A stretch of DNA of 25,776 bases, taken from positions 1 to 25,776 of the IMG/VR virus record IMGVR_UViG_3300044568_003096, one strand, 5' to 3'. This DNA is from a virus. The position numbers and the translations under genes were made by a program. Shown one piece after another: positions 15,815 through 23,018 of this stretch; positions within the stretch are counted from its first letter, which is position 1; every line of letters begins with the position of its first letter. Below the pieces are notes generated by a model. That model did no database searches. It was not told the origin of the DNA and saw only the letters and a list, made by a program, of their open reading frames with translations.

Positions 15815-16018
15815 CTACCAAACATTAAACCAAACGCCAGTTCCATGAACCCATGCAATGGGAGCCATTATGGCTCCAGCAATTAAAAATAACCATTCTT
15901 TATTATCAATACAAACTATAATATGAGTAAACCAAGATGCTATTGTCCAACAAAGAAAACTAATAATAAATGTTAAATAAAAAATATCATTAATATCATT
16001 TCTAGTTAATCTACGCAT
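15815..16018 (-). CDS. Small membrane protein, two predicted transmembrane helices
   Basis: This 67-aa protein has hydrophobic helices at about 12-35 and 42-63, separated by the short polar stretch CIDNKEW, with a basic N-terminus (MRRLTRND) that would stay in the cytoplasm. The end reads IAWVHGTGVWFNVW, a pattern I have met in small phage membrane proteins of unknown role. It sits between uvsX and gene 41, the place of T4 gene 40, which also encodes a small membrane-associated protein acting in head assembly; equivalence is only positional. Its start overlaps the end of uvsX by 8 bases. Confidence 0.65.
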   Translation of the reverse strand: MRRLTRNDINDIFYLTFIISFLCWTIASWFTHIIVCIDNKEWLFLIAGAIMAPIAWVHGTGVWFNVW

Positions 16019-17096
16019 CTTCTAATTCCTCATCAGCAAATACTGCATCGATATCCTCATCAATAGCATTATCACCAAAAATATTACCATGAGATACCTG
16101 ATATTTACTCTCAATAAATGTTTTAAATTGAGTGCTTTCTAAAATAGGATCCCAAAACTCAGCTGATTCAGTTTCTTTTAGTCGATATTTTTTCTCTAAA
16201 AGTTCGCCGGTTTTTAAATCAACTTTTTGATACCAACCATTGCTAGGTTTAATAACGATACCGGATTCCAACGCTAAATCAATTAACCCAGACCATTTAC
16301 TAATACCACCAGTAAAACTTACACAAACTGGAATTTTAGATTTTTCTTTAGTATATCTTGATTTCTCAACATTAATAATAAAGTTATACCCAATAACTTC
16401 AGTTCCTTCTTTTTCTTGTTGACGACCTAAGATATAAATGTTATCAGCTGCATAATAACTTCCAGTACCACCACCAACAACGTCTTTTGCATAAAGTTCC
16501 ATAGTTTTATAGGTATGATTAACAGCTACCAATGGAATATCTTTAAGCATTAAATGCGGGGTAATCATTCTAAATAAAGATTTTAACTGTTTAGCTCTAG
16601 TCATGTCAGCTGTTGATTTACCATCTAATGCGTCATCAACTTCTTTCTTACTAGCCAAATTACCAATGGAGTCTATAAGGATAAGAATTCGGTCTCCACG
16701 AACGATATTATCAATCTGGTTCATTATATCAAATTTTAATTCTTCGACGTTTTTAAGTGGAGTATGGAGCACTCTATCCATATCAATACCAAAAGATTCA
16801 AAGTATGATTGAGGTGTACCAAACTCTGAATCATAAAATAACAATACCGATTCTGGATATTTGTCCATATATGATTTAGCCATTAATAAACTAAATGCAG
16901 TTTTAAAATGTTTACTTGGTCCAGCCCACATTGTAAATCCAGGAGTAAAGCCGCCATCTAAAGATCCTGATAACGCCACATTAATAATTGGAATTGGCGT
17001 TTGAATCATATCTTTATCAATAAAAAACTTTGATTTAGAAAGAACTGAAGTTTCTTTAATTGTACTATTCTTTTTAATTTTATCTAACAAACTCAT
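16011..17096 (-). CDS. uvsX: UvsX recombinase (RecA-like)
   Basis: Strand-exchange protein of 361 aa (T4 UvsX about 390 aa). Walker A is AGPSKHFKT (58-66), an S-K-H-F-K-T variant shared with T4 UvsX; the catalytic glutamate is in LLFYDSEFG (E91), Walker B is ILILIDSIG (137-145), and DVVGGGTGSYYAAD is the DNA-binding loop region. The very acidic C-terminus (about the last 20 residues) is also as in T4, where it moderates DNA binding. It coats single-stranded DNA with UvsY and drives recombination-dependent replication. It lies 13 bases downstream of the polymerase gene, closer than in T4, where genes 42 and beta-gt intervene; neither is present here. Confidence 0.94.
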   Translation of the reverse strand: MSLLDKIKKNSTIKETSVLSKSKFFIDKDMIQTPIPIINVALSGSLDGGFTPGFTMWAGPSKHFKTAFSLLMAKSYMDKYPESVLLFYDSEFGTPQSYFESFGIDMDRVLHTPLKNVEELKFDIMNQIDNIVRGDRILILIDSIGNLASKKEVDDALDGKSTADMTRAKQLKSLFRMITPHLMLKDIPLVAVNHTYKTMELYAKDVVGGGTGSYYAADNIYILGRQQEKEGTEVIGYNFIINVEKSRYTKEKSKIPVCVSFTGGISKWSGLIDLALESGIVIKPSNGWYQKVDLKTGELLEKKYRLKETESAEFWDPILESTQFKTFIESKYQVSHGNIFGDNAIDEDIDAVFADEELEDA

Positions 17097-17109
17097 ATTT
17101 TATTTTCCT

Positions 17110-19626
17110 TTAAGCAAAAAAGTCATCAATACAATTTCTTCTTTCGTGCGACCAACCAACAGCTTTTAACATACCATTTAATGGATCTAAGAAAGTTTTT
17201 TCGTACTGTTTATCATAATCGACATATTGTTCTAAATCAAACTCAGGTGGGATTGAAACTGGAAATGAAATTACTTCATGTTTTAATGGATTAGGTAATC
17301 GCAAATAACAAAACTTAATATTTGCGCCCTCGCCAATCATTTCATATTTGTTCTGGAGATTCATTTCACGAAGTTTATTGTTATATAGTATCGTTCCTTT
17401 GGTATGGATTGGACACTTATTACCATAAATTGTTTCAGAATCAGAATATTTTTCAATACCATTTACTCCACGAGGAAACGCAATCTCTTCAACAGAATAA
17501 TTTTTAAACTCAGATTTAACCCCAGCTACAAAATTTTGAATATCTTCCTCTGATCCGTTTAAAATTAAACCAACTGAACTACGAAGTTTGTCACGAATAA
17601 CCAATGGTGTTGAAGATTTAACAACCTCAAGACCCATAATTTTTATCTTTGGTTCGTTATAAACAACGCCTTCATTTTCATAAACATTTAACGCATATCG
17701 TTTTTTACCAGTCCAAAAACCATTAGAACTAATGCCCTCAAGTTTAAATGAAATGCAGTTACGTTTTACATGAGTATAGGCTTGCAAATCATCACAACAT
17801 TCATTAATAATTGGATCAATCTTTTCTTTACAAATCTTACTTAAAACTGGAACAATTTCTTTAAATGGTTTATCAGAGTAAAATTTATTAACAATAGGTT
17901 CCAATGAAAGATAAATTGAATCTGTATCTTGATAAATTACCCACGAATAATCAGCTTTAAACATTTTATCCAATTTTAATTTAACAAATTCACCAACAGA
18001 AATAATAATATATTGACCAGATAAAGTTACGGCTCTAGCATTTTCTAGGGTATAATATCTAAAAAACGCATTACCCAAAGCTCCGTACAAACTGTTCATA
18101 GCAATCTTAAATGCCATCTGTTCATTATTGAACTTGGAAATTAAATTTGAAATTCGTTTGTATTCTTTTTTATCATAATCTTTATTAGATTTTAAGGCTT
18201 CTAACTCAGATTCGTATTTTAACATTGTTGATTTTGCTTCTTTACGTTTTTTCATATAAACGTCAATCAACTCAGGAATCATACCAACTTTATCTTTACG
18301 ATACATAGCTCCATTAGCTGCAACAGCATATTCTTCTGGAAAAGTATATTCTTTATTCAATAAACCTTTAGTTGTAATATTACCATCAAACATACCAGTA
18401 AACGTTTCTAAGGAAATATTCCAAGTTTGTAAAATACTTGGATACAAACTAGTAGCATCGAAACTAGCAATATCGCGATAAAATCCAGGAACTGGTTCGC
18501 GAACAAAAGCACCTTCAAATTGTTCGCTTTTACTATTTTTAGATCTAGGCGGAATTACTATTTTATTGGCTTTTAAATGATTAAAAATAATTGCATCCCA
18601 CATTCTAATCTGACTATAAATATCACCATAATTAATTTTAGCCAAATAACTCATGGTTAAACATAAATCAATAAGTTTTTCTGTATCTTCTAATTCATCA
18701 ACTCTATCACAGTCGATAATGTTATAATCTACGAACTTATTCCAACCATTGGTATAAAAATCTTTAAATGTATCAAATTCACTATGGTCTAATTTACCAT
18801 GACCTAATACTAGTTGAGCAACTGTTTCTAGACGTAAGTTTTCTGGTTTTTTCTGACCATATTTTTTATAAAGATCTCTAAAGTCAATGACGTTAACCCC
18901 AACAATTTCAAATAAAGTTGTTGGTTTACCAAAATCATCTTTGGTTTTGCGTTCTTTAATACGATTCCATGGACTCAACTCACGAACTCTATCTTCACTA
19001 ACTATTTTTGCAATACGATTAACCAGATATTTAATATCGAACCCTTCTACGTTCCAACCTGTAATAATATCGATATCGCTACGTTTCCAGAAATCAACAA
19101 AACGATTTAATAAAGAATACTCATCATCACATAAAATAAAATCACAATTTTCCTTTTTATCTCCAGTATATTCTCTAGACATGAAAGTTGTACTGCGTTT
19201 TGTTTTCATGTTTTTTAGGGTAATAAGAAGAACTTCTTCTGCAGCCAAATCTGGAGATGGAAACCCAGAATTTTCAGTTGCAGTTTCGATATCCAATACA
19301 TACGAATTAATGTATTCTATATCCCAATCAATAACTTTTGGAAATTGATCGGAAATAAATTGAACATCGAAACCAATATCACCATAAATTTCAAAATTAT
19401 CTACATCTTCGTATTTTTTAATAAAATCACGGGTTTCTTTAATATCTCCAGGTTGAATTTCCTCAACATACTGACCAAAAAGATTTTTCCAGTCACCTTT
19501 TTTATTTGATTTAACATAAATTTTAGGCGAGTATTCGTGTTTAAATTGAACTCGCTTACCATTCTCAATCCCTTTATATAAAATACTATTCCCTAATACA
19601 GATACGTCAGTGTAGAATTTTGTCAT
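17110..19626 (-). CDS. 43: DNA polymerase gp43 (family B) with 3'-5' exonuclease
   Basis: Replicative polymerase of 838 aa (T4 gp43 898 aa). Exonuclease motifs: Exo I YVLDIETA with D112 and E114, the same numbers as in T4; Exo II TGWNVEGFDIKYL (189-201, D197); Exo III YNIIDCD (Y301, D305). Polymerase motifs: A DATSLYPSI (390-398), B KIAMNSLYG (507-515), C YQDTDSIYL (565-573, DTDS), and KKRY (641-644). The end NCIDDFFA is a plausible clamp-binding tail like the hydrophobic C-terminus by which T4 gp43 binds gp45. All catalytic aspartates are intact. The gene is uninterrupted by introns and is placed one base from the 107-aa upstream gene. In T4 gp43 and RegA both control its translation. Confidence 0.97.
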   Translation of the reverse strand: MTKFYTDVSVLGNSILYKGIENGKRVQFKHEYSPKIYVKSNKKGDWKNLFGQYVEEIQPGDIKETRDFIKKYEDVDNFEIYGDIGFDVQFISDQFPKVIDWDIEYINSYVLDIETATENSGFPSPDLAAEEVLLITLKNMKTKRSTTFMSREYTGDKKENCDFILCDDEYSLLNRFVDFWKRSDIDIITGWNVEGFDIKYLVNRIAKIVSEDRVRELSPWNRIKERKTKDDFGKPTTLFEIVGVNVIDFRDLYKKYGQKKPENLRLETVAQLVLGHGKLDHSEFDTFKDFYTNGWNKFVDYNIIDCDRVDELEDTEKLIDLCLTMSYLAKINYGDIYSQIRMWDAIIFNHLKANKIVIPPRSKNSKSEQFEGAFVREPVPGFYRDIASFDATSLYPSILQTWNISLETFTGMFDGNITTKGLLNKEYTFPEEYAVAANGAMYRKDKVGMIPELIDVYMKKRKEAKSTMLKYESELEALKSNKDYDKKEYKRISNLISKFNNEQMAFKIAMNSLYGALGNAFFRYYTLENARAVTLSGQYIIISVGEFVKLKLDKMFKADYSWVIYQDTDSIYLSLEPIVNKFYSDKPFKEIVPVLSKICKEKIDPIINECCDDLQAYTHVKRNCISFKLEGISSNGFWTGKKRYALNVYENEGVVYNEPKIKIMGLEVVKSSTPLVIRDKLRSSVGLILNGSEEDIQNFVAGVKSEFKNYSVEEIAFPRGVNGIEKYSDSETIYGNKCPIHTKGTILYNNKLREMNLQNKYEMIGEGANIKFCYLRLPNPLKHEVISFPVSIPPEFDLEQYVDYDKQYEKTFLDPLNGMLKAVGWSHERRNCIDDFFA

Positions 19627-19950
19627 TTAGTTTCCTGTAAAGATTTTTTGTGGAGCAGATACAATTTTACCAAAAATTTTATTATATTGTTCAACAAACT
19701 GTTCGTCTGGTTCAATAAAAAATACAATCAAACTTCGTGTAATTTCAATTTTATTTTTATTTTTTGGATTATTATATTCAGGGAATGGAGCAAATCCAAC
19801 AGATTGTTCAGCTGGATTATTAAGAGAATCCGTAATAACTAACTGAATTGTATCTTCAAAAAGGTCGCAATCAGGGCGATCTTCACTTACGCCAAGATAT
19901 GTACCAAGAACTGTTTCGCCAGATAATAATTTAAATTGTTTAATTGTCAT
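19627..19950 (-). CDS. Possible Sm-like phage protein, 107 aa
   Basis: The start TIKQFKLLSGETVLGTYLGV followed by beta-rich segments (TIQLVIT, RSLIVFFIEPDEQFVEQYNKIFG) resembles a group of T4-like phage proteins beginning with K-L-x-S-G-E-x-x-x-G and ending with a helix E-Q-Y-x-x-x-F-G, thought to have a small Sm/Lsm-like barrel. If so it might bind RNA, but no function is known to me. The gene touches the polymerase start (stop and next ATG are adjacent) and follows the deaminase by one base, so it is part of the replication operon. Confidence 0.6.
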   Translation of the reverse strand: MTIKQFKLLSGETVLGTYLGVSEDRPDCDLFEDTIQLVITDSLNNPAEQSVGFAPFPEYNNPKNKNKIEITRSLIVFFIEPDEQFVEQYNKIFGKIVSAPQKIFTGN

Positions 19951-19951
19951 T

Positions 19952-20452
19952 TTATTCCTCTATTTTAATAATATTAACACCACATTTTCTTAAGAACTCA
20001 ATACCATCATTAGAACGGTATTCATTTTTATAATATACAGTTTCAATACCAGAACTGTATATAATTTTTGCACACTGCAAACAAGGACTATGGGTACAAA
20101 TAATTGTTGCACCTATACCAGATTCTGTTGAACGAGCTAACTGACTAATTGCATTTGCCTCAGAATGAATTAACTCATCATAAGTTTTTAGTCCCTTATA
20201 ACATTTAGAACTTGAATCATACTCATATCTTTCCCGTTCAGCTTTAGATAATTTAGAAAATTCATACTCATCAATATATACAGGATATTCACAGTCATTA
20301 GGCATCCACCCTGCAGGCATTCCATTGTATCCACAGCTAATGATACGATTATTCTTTACTATGACCGTACCAACTTGTAGACGAGTCGCATAGGACAACT
20401 GAGCAGTCCTCTCAGCTACATCCATAAAGTATCTAACAAATTTATCTTTCAT
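19952..20452 (-). CDS. cd: dCMP deaminase
   Basis: Zinc-dependent deoxycytidylate deaminase of 166 aa. The zinc site is H96-S-E98 (in ELIHSEANAI, with S replacing the usual A) plus P-C124-L-Q-C127 in THSPCLQCAK; E98 would be the proton shuttle. VGTVIVKNNRIISCGYNGMPAG is the substrate loop typical of dCMP deaminases, and an extra segment with D54/C54-type residues (PNDCEYP) and C84 may bind a second zinc as in the T4 enzyme. It converts dCMP to dUMP, supplying dTTP synthesis for AT-rich phage DNA; allosteric control by dCTP/dTTP is known in T4. It overlaps the upstream gene by 4 bases. Confidence 0.9.
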   Translation of the reverse strand: MKDKFVRYFMDVAERTAQLSYATRLQVGTVIVKNNRIISCGYNGMPAGWMPNDCEYPVYIDEYEFSKLSKAERERYEYDSSSKCYKGLKTYDELIHSEANAISQLARSTESGIGATIICTHSPCLQCAKIIYSSGIETVYYKNEYRSNDGIEFLRKCGVNIIKIEE

Positions 20453-20721
20453 TTTTTATCAGGATTAAATTCATCATCAATATCAATTATAAATTGCTTT
20501 ATAATATAAAGTGCTTCTTCCATATTACTTTCACTAATTTCCATATCGCACCTTGCTCTAATTATTTCTGGGGTAATAGATTTTAATTCTTCATATGTAT
20601 AAATTGGATTTTCATCAGCTCCTGCATACCATAAAGCTAATTTTTGAGTTTCTTTTGTATCTCCCGATTCAGTTGTATGGAATGCATACCAATCTGAACA
20701 AGACCAACGACTATAAGACAT
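20449..20721 (-). CDS. Hypothetical protein, 90 aa
   Basis: I do not recognise a function. The start SYSRWSCSDWYAFHTTESGD is rich in aromatic residues and resembles small early proteins of T4-like phages beginning with Y-S-R-W-x-x-S-D-W-Y; the C-terminal half is acidic and helical (ISESNMEEALYIIKQFIIDIDDEF). It is the first gene after the strong promoter at 20750-20778, with an excellent ribosome site AGGAGG 5 bases before the ATG, so it is probably highly expressed early. It overlaps the deaminase start by 4 bases. Confidence 0.7.
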   Translation of the reverse strand: MSYSRWSCSDWYAFHTTESGDTKETQKLALWYAGADENPIYTYEELKSITPEIIRARCDMEISESNMEEALYIIKQFIIDIDDEFNPDKK

Positions 20722-20749
20722 ATTAACCTCCTATTTAAAGTATAAAACT

Positions 20750-20778
20750 ATTATACTATATAAGTACATTTTAGTCAA
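20750..20778 (-). promoter_or_regulatory. Strong sigma70-like promoter of the polymerase operon
   Basis: Minus strand TTGACT (20778-20773), a 17-base spacer, and perfect TATAAT (20755-20750), with the expected start near 20743 and AGGAGG at 20732-20727. It follows directly on the terminator of the hsp20 gene. The -35 is contained in TTTGCTTGACT, sharing TGCTTGA with three other promoters here. It appears to drive everything from the 90-aa gene through gp43, uvsX, gp41 and the glycan cassette, as no terminator was found before 2409. Confidence 0.85.
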
Positions 20779-20780
20779 GC

Positions 20781-20810
20781 AAAAAAAAGGGCAACCATTT
20801 CTGATTGCCC
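20781..20810 (-). terminator. Rho-independent terminator after hsp20
   Basis: On the minus strand a 9-bp stem (GGGCAAUCA with UGGUUGCCC, one U-G pair) closes a GAAA tetraloop and is followed by eight T. It lies 20 bases beyond the hsp20 stop and right before the next promoter. The T-run exists only in the minus direction. Confidence 0.92.
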
Positions 20811-20829
20811 CTGTAGTTATAAAACCTAA

Positions 20830-21258
20830 TTATTCTATTTGAAATATTTTAGGCTTTTTATTATCTGGTATTACATTTCTTAATGATACTGATAACATAC
20901 CATCAGATAATGATACTTTATCTACTTCTACAGTATCAGCTAAAGTAAATGATCTAGTAAAATCTCGTTCAGCGATTCCTTTATACAAAAACTCTGTATC
21001 TTTTTTAGATTCATCTGATTTAATTTTACCTGTAACTATAAGTTTACCTTCGTTTAATGTTACTGTTAGTTGATCTTTCGTATATCCAGCAACTGCCATC
21101 TTAATAATAAATTTCTCATCAGAGTTTTTTATAATATCGTATGGAGGAAAACCAGTTTGTGGCTTTTCCAATTCAGTGATTCTACGAAATAATTCGTCAA
21201 AACCAATTAATGCTGAATTATGAATTGTTCTAAAAGTAGTTAAGTCTTTAGCGTACAT
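20830..21258 (-). CDS. Small heat-shock protein Hsp20 (IbpA-like)
   Basis: A 142-aa alpha-crystallin-domain chaperone. It follows bacterial IbpA closely: LIGFDELFRRI (18-28), GFPPYDII (37-44), MAVAGYTKDQLTVTLNEGKLIVTG, then FLYKGIAERDFTRSFTLADTVEV and, near the end, the family motif SLRNVIPDNKKPK, with I-F-Q-I as the C-terminal I-x-I-like anchor. It holds unfolded proteins in an ATP-independent way. T4 has none, but T4-like phages of aquatic bacteria commonly carry one; possible roles are protection of replication proteins or help in capsid assembly. It follows the PAAR gene after a gap with hairpins, has AAGGAG 5 bases before the ATG and ends at its own terminator. Confidence 0.92.
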   Translation of the reverse strand: MYAKDLTTFRTIHNSALIGFDELFRRITELEKPQTGFPPYDIIKNSDEKFIIKMAVAGYTKDQLTVTLNEGKLIVTGKIKSDESKKDTEFLYKGIAERDFTRSFTLADTVEVDKVSLSDGMLSVSLRNVIPDNKKPKIFQIE

Positions 21259-21310
21259 ATTTTTCTCCTTAAAAGCAAGATTTAATTTCGACCCCCGAAG
21301 CGAGTCATTT

Positions 21311-21331
21311 TTGCAAGAACCATTCTCGCAA
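21311..21331 (-). promoter_or_regulatory. RNA hairpin between the PAAR and hsp20 genes
   Basis: The minus-strand transcript reads a 9-bp stem (UUGCGAGAA / UUCUUGCAA, with one G-U pair) and a 3-base loop just after the PAAR stop codon. A second, weaker stem (GACUC / GGGUC) follows. Neither is followed by a T-run, so these look like mRNA 3'-end stabilising or processing sites rather than a terminator. No good promoter was found in the 79-base gap. Confidence 0.4.
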
Positions 21332-21337
21332 TTCTAT

Positions 21338-21604
21338 TTAGTCACCAGCAAAAACGTTATCTGAACCCGTTGCTGGGTGACCGCAATTAGCAATATCGCC
21401 AGCTCGGCATAAAGGTTTACCATTAACAAATACAGTTCCTGAACCTTGTATCATTATTGGTCCATCATGAGGAGCTAATCCAATATGCCCTGCTACTGCG
21501 TCGTCTTTTCTAACAGCAGCTTTATTATTAACAAAAACATCAGGCGAACCCTGAATAAGATTCGCCCCAGCTAAGTCAGTTTCTTTCCTAGTAACTCCAG
21601 GCAT
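21338..21604 (-). CDS. PAAR-domain spike-tip protein (gp5.4-like)
   Basis: I use ATG 21604 (88 aa); an in-frame TTG one codon earlier is less likely, since the ATG overlaps the upstream stop as TGATG and GGAG lies 5 bases before. Two repeats typical of PAAR proteins are seen: GSPDVFVNNKAAVRKDDAVAGH and GSGTVFVNGKPLCRAGDIANCGHPATGS. Candidate metal ligands are the His of AGH, the His of APHDG and the Cys/His of NCGH near the end. PAAR proteins cap the gp5 needle and sharpen the tail tip; T4 gp5.4 is the example. Its place between regA and hsp20, far from other tail genes in this window, is notable. Confidence 0.9.
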   Translation of the reverse strand: MPGVTRKETDLAGANLIQGSPDVFVNNKAAVRKDDAVAGHIGLAPHDGPIMIQGSGTVFVNGKPLCRAGDIANCGHPATGSDNVFAGD

Positions 21605-22227
21605 CAAAACTCCGTTATATCTTTCATATCTTTATATGTTGCAGTTAAATCAACACCTTCTTTTTTAGCTAAATTAGCAACGCTAGACATACTTAACCAA
21701 CCCCATGGTTCAGTTATGCGAAGTCCGGTTGTATTTGCCAATATTTTTAATGTTTCTTGGTGCACATTCATTGAATGTAAATTACCAGAAACTCCGACTA
21801 ACATATTTACAACATTCTCAGTATCAGTATATAATGTTGTATTTATCGTAGTTAATTTAGAAATATTGTTATTAGCCTCAATTGATATCACACCTGTATT
21901 TGCATCAATACCAATTAAAGAATTAGCAATAGTAAGGGTTGAATTAGCAATAGTAAGTATTGCATTTTCAGTATTACTTGATGCAGAGCTAATTGTTGTT
22001 AATAAAGAAACTATATTATTTGTGTCTAAGGCAATACTAGCAATATTAGCAGTTAAAGCTGAAATATAATCGCCATAGTCAATACAAATTGCCGTTGGGG
22101 TTGTAGTGGTTGTTGTAGTAGTTGTCGTGGTAGTTCCATCAACAACAGTTTCAACAGCAACAGCAACGGTTTCATTATAAACAATAGTTTTCCCAGGAAG
22201 AGTCGTGGTATCTAATTGTAGTGCCAT
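21604..22227 (-). CDS. Probable virion protein with poly-threonine linker and repeats
   Basis: This 207-aa protein has no family I recognise. Residues 32-43 are twelve consecutive threonines, written with all four threonine codons, so the run is kept at protein level rather than being a slipped repeat. Residues about 55-155 are helical and rich in I, A, N and T with a roughly regular spacing of hydrophobic residues (coiled-coil or trimeric fibre-like), including a direct repeat TIANSTLTIANS encoded by a 21-base tandem repeat. The C-terminus ends WGWLSMSSVANLAKKEGVDL. It is translationally coupled to the PAAR gene, so it is probably a baseplate or tail-spike partner. The gene has no obvious early promoter of its own. 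Confidence 0.7.
   Translation of the reverse strand: MALQLDTTTLPGKTIVYNETVAVAVETVVDGTTTTTTTTTTTTPTAICIDYGDYISALTANIASIALDTNNIVSLLTTISSASSNTENAILTIANSTLTIANSLIGIDANTGVISIEANNNISKLTTINTTLYTDTENVVNMLVGVSGNLHSMNVHQETLKILANTTGLRITEPWGWLSMSSVANLAKKEGVDLTATYKDMKDITEF
21920..21957 (-). repeat. Short tandem repeat, period 21, in the poly-Thr protein gene
   Basis: The 17-base unit GAATTAGCAATAGTAAG (plus strand) occurs at 21920-21936 and again at 21941-21957, a period of 21 bases or seven codons. It gives the repeated peptide L-T-I-A-N-S. The seven-residue period suits a coiled coil and suggests recent duplication. Confidence 0.75.
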
Positions 22228-22229
22228 AA

Positions 22230-22631
22230 TTATTTTTTAACCTTTCCGATATTATATTTACTAACCAAATTATATTCGTCTTTTTCTTTATAAGATAAAA
22301 TTTTAATTTGGCTAATAGGAACTAATGGAGATTTACATTCATTTTCATGACGAATTTCTAATAGTTCCCAGTCTTTTAAAAGATTTACAATAGTATTTCT
22401 TCTAGCAATATCATTTTCGCTAATTTCATGAGATTTATTATCTAAACCAAACAATTCTTTAAAATGAATAATAACATATCTTCCTTGTTTATGTAAAATA
22501 TGGCATGATTGATATAAAGTTTTATCTTTCTTTGAAAGAACGCCAATTCTAGATAATGTTTCTTTAATTTTTAAAAAATTATTTTCATCAATAAAGACCT
22601 CAACTCCATACCCATTAAAAATGTCACTCAT
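22230..22631 (-). CDS. regA: RegA translational repressor
   Basis: Homologue of T4 RegA, 133 aa against 122. The stretch LKIKETLSRIGVLSKKDKTLYQSCHILHKQGRYVIIHFKELF (20-61) aligns almost residue by residue with T4 (KVKETLTRMG..KDKVLYQSCHIL.K.G.Y.I.HFKEM), and NIGKVKK closes like KYTIGN. RegA is a dimeric RNA-binding protein that blocks ribosome binding on early mRNAs, in T4 including those of genes 44, 45 and regA itself. The start overlaps gene 62 by 4 bases. Ten extra residues at the N-terminus (MSDIFNGYGV) are not in T4. Confidence 0.94.
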   Translation of the reverse strand: MSDIFNGYGVEVFIDENNFLKIKETLSRIGVLSKKDKTLYQSCHILHKQGRYVIIHFKELFGLDNKSHEISENDIARRNTIVNLLKDWELLEIRHENECKSPLVPISQIKILSYKEKDEYNLVSKYNIGKVKK

Positions 22632-23011
22632 TTTATAACTCCTGTTTTATCAACAACTTCCTTAATTTTATTAATTTGTTCAGGAGTAAGAATTCTTAAT
22701 GCATCTTTGGCTTTTTCTGATGAATAACCGAAATACTCCTTAATTACCTGAATATCTTTTGATTCGCTTGCTTTATACCATTTCTGAAACGGTCTTTTTT
22801 TGGCTACAAAAGTATTTATATAATAGTCATATTGCATTTTTTTATCTAAACCAGAATAACGATTCATTTCATTAACATATAATAAACAATCATTATGCTG
22901 ACTTAATGCTCTATTTACAATATAAGGTTCGTATTCCTTTTCATTATCAGATGTGATAATAGATTTTTTAGTTTGAAGTAACGATGGTAAAACTTCTTTA
23001 AACAGATCCAT
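22628..23011 (-). CDS. 62: Clamp-loader small subunit gp62
   Basis: This 127-aa protein is markedly shorter than T4 gp62 (187 aa), as in many T4-like phages of aquatic bacteria. The central block YEPYIVNRALSQHNDCLLYVNEMNRYSGLDKKMQYDYY aligns with T4 [35 protein letters not shown], and the following RPFQKWYKASESKDIQVIKEYFGYS matches the T4 GKWAKL...KLLAKRY region. It forms with four gp44 subunits the loader that opens gp45. It follows gene 44 by 7 bases and overlaps regA. The missing part is C-terminal. A late-promoter match lies inside this gene. Confidence 0.9.
   Translation of the reverse strand: MDLFKEVLPSLLQTKKSIITSDNEKEYEPYIVNRALSQHNDCLLYVNEMNRYSGLDKKMQYDYYINTFVAKKRPFQKWYKASESKDIQVIKEYFGYSSEKAKDALRILTPEQINKIKEVVDKTGVIK
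22813..22820 (-). promoter_or_regulatory. Candidate internal late promoter TATAAATA in gene 62
   Basis: The minus strand reads TATAAATA at 22820-22813 inside gene 62, identical to the T4 late consensus and one of only two such minus-strand matches I found. Transcripts from it would carry regA, the poly-Thr protein and the PAAR gene, and the last two are virion-type genes expected late. The codons spelled (TAT ATA AAT AC) are ordinary for this AT-rich genome, so chance is possible. Confidence 0.4.
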
Positions 23012-23018
23012 AAGTCAC

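Noticed and set aside
18610-18619. TATAAATA on the plus strand
   Set aside because: It lies antisense inside gene 43 with no plus-strand gene downstream, so it is taken as a chance match in AT-rich DNA.
18887-19348. 153-codon plus-strand open frame opposite gene 43
   Set aside because: Lies entirely within the polymerase gene, has no recognisable domain and mirrors the codon pattern of the opposite strand.
21259-21337. RNA thermometer or sigma32 promoter before hsp20
   Set aside because: No fourU or ROSE pairing with the ribosome site could be drawn and no CCCCAT-type -10 exists on the minus strand.
21716-22069. 117-codon plus-strand open frame opposite the poly-Thr protein gene
   Set aside because: Antisense to a repetitive I/A/N-rich gene; a hydrophobic translation is the expected by-product.
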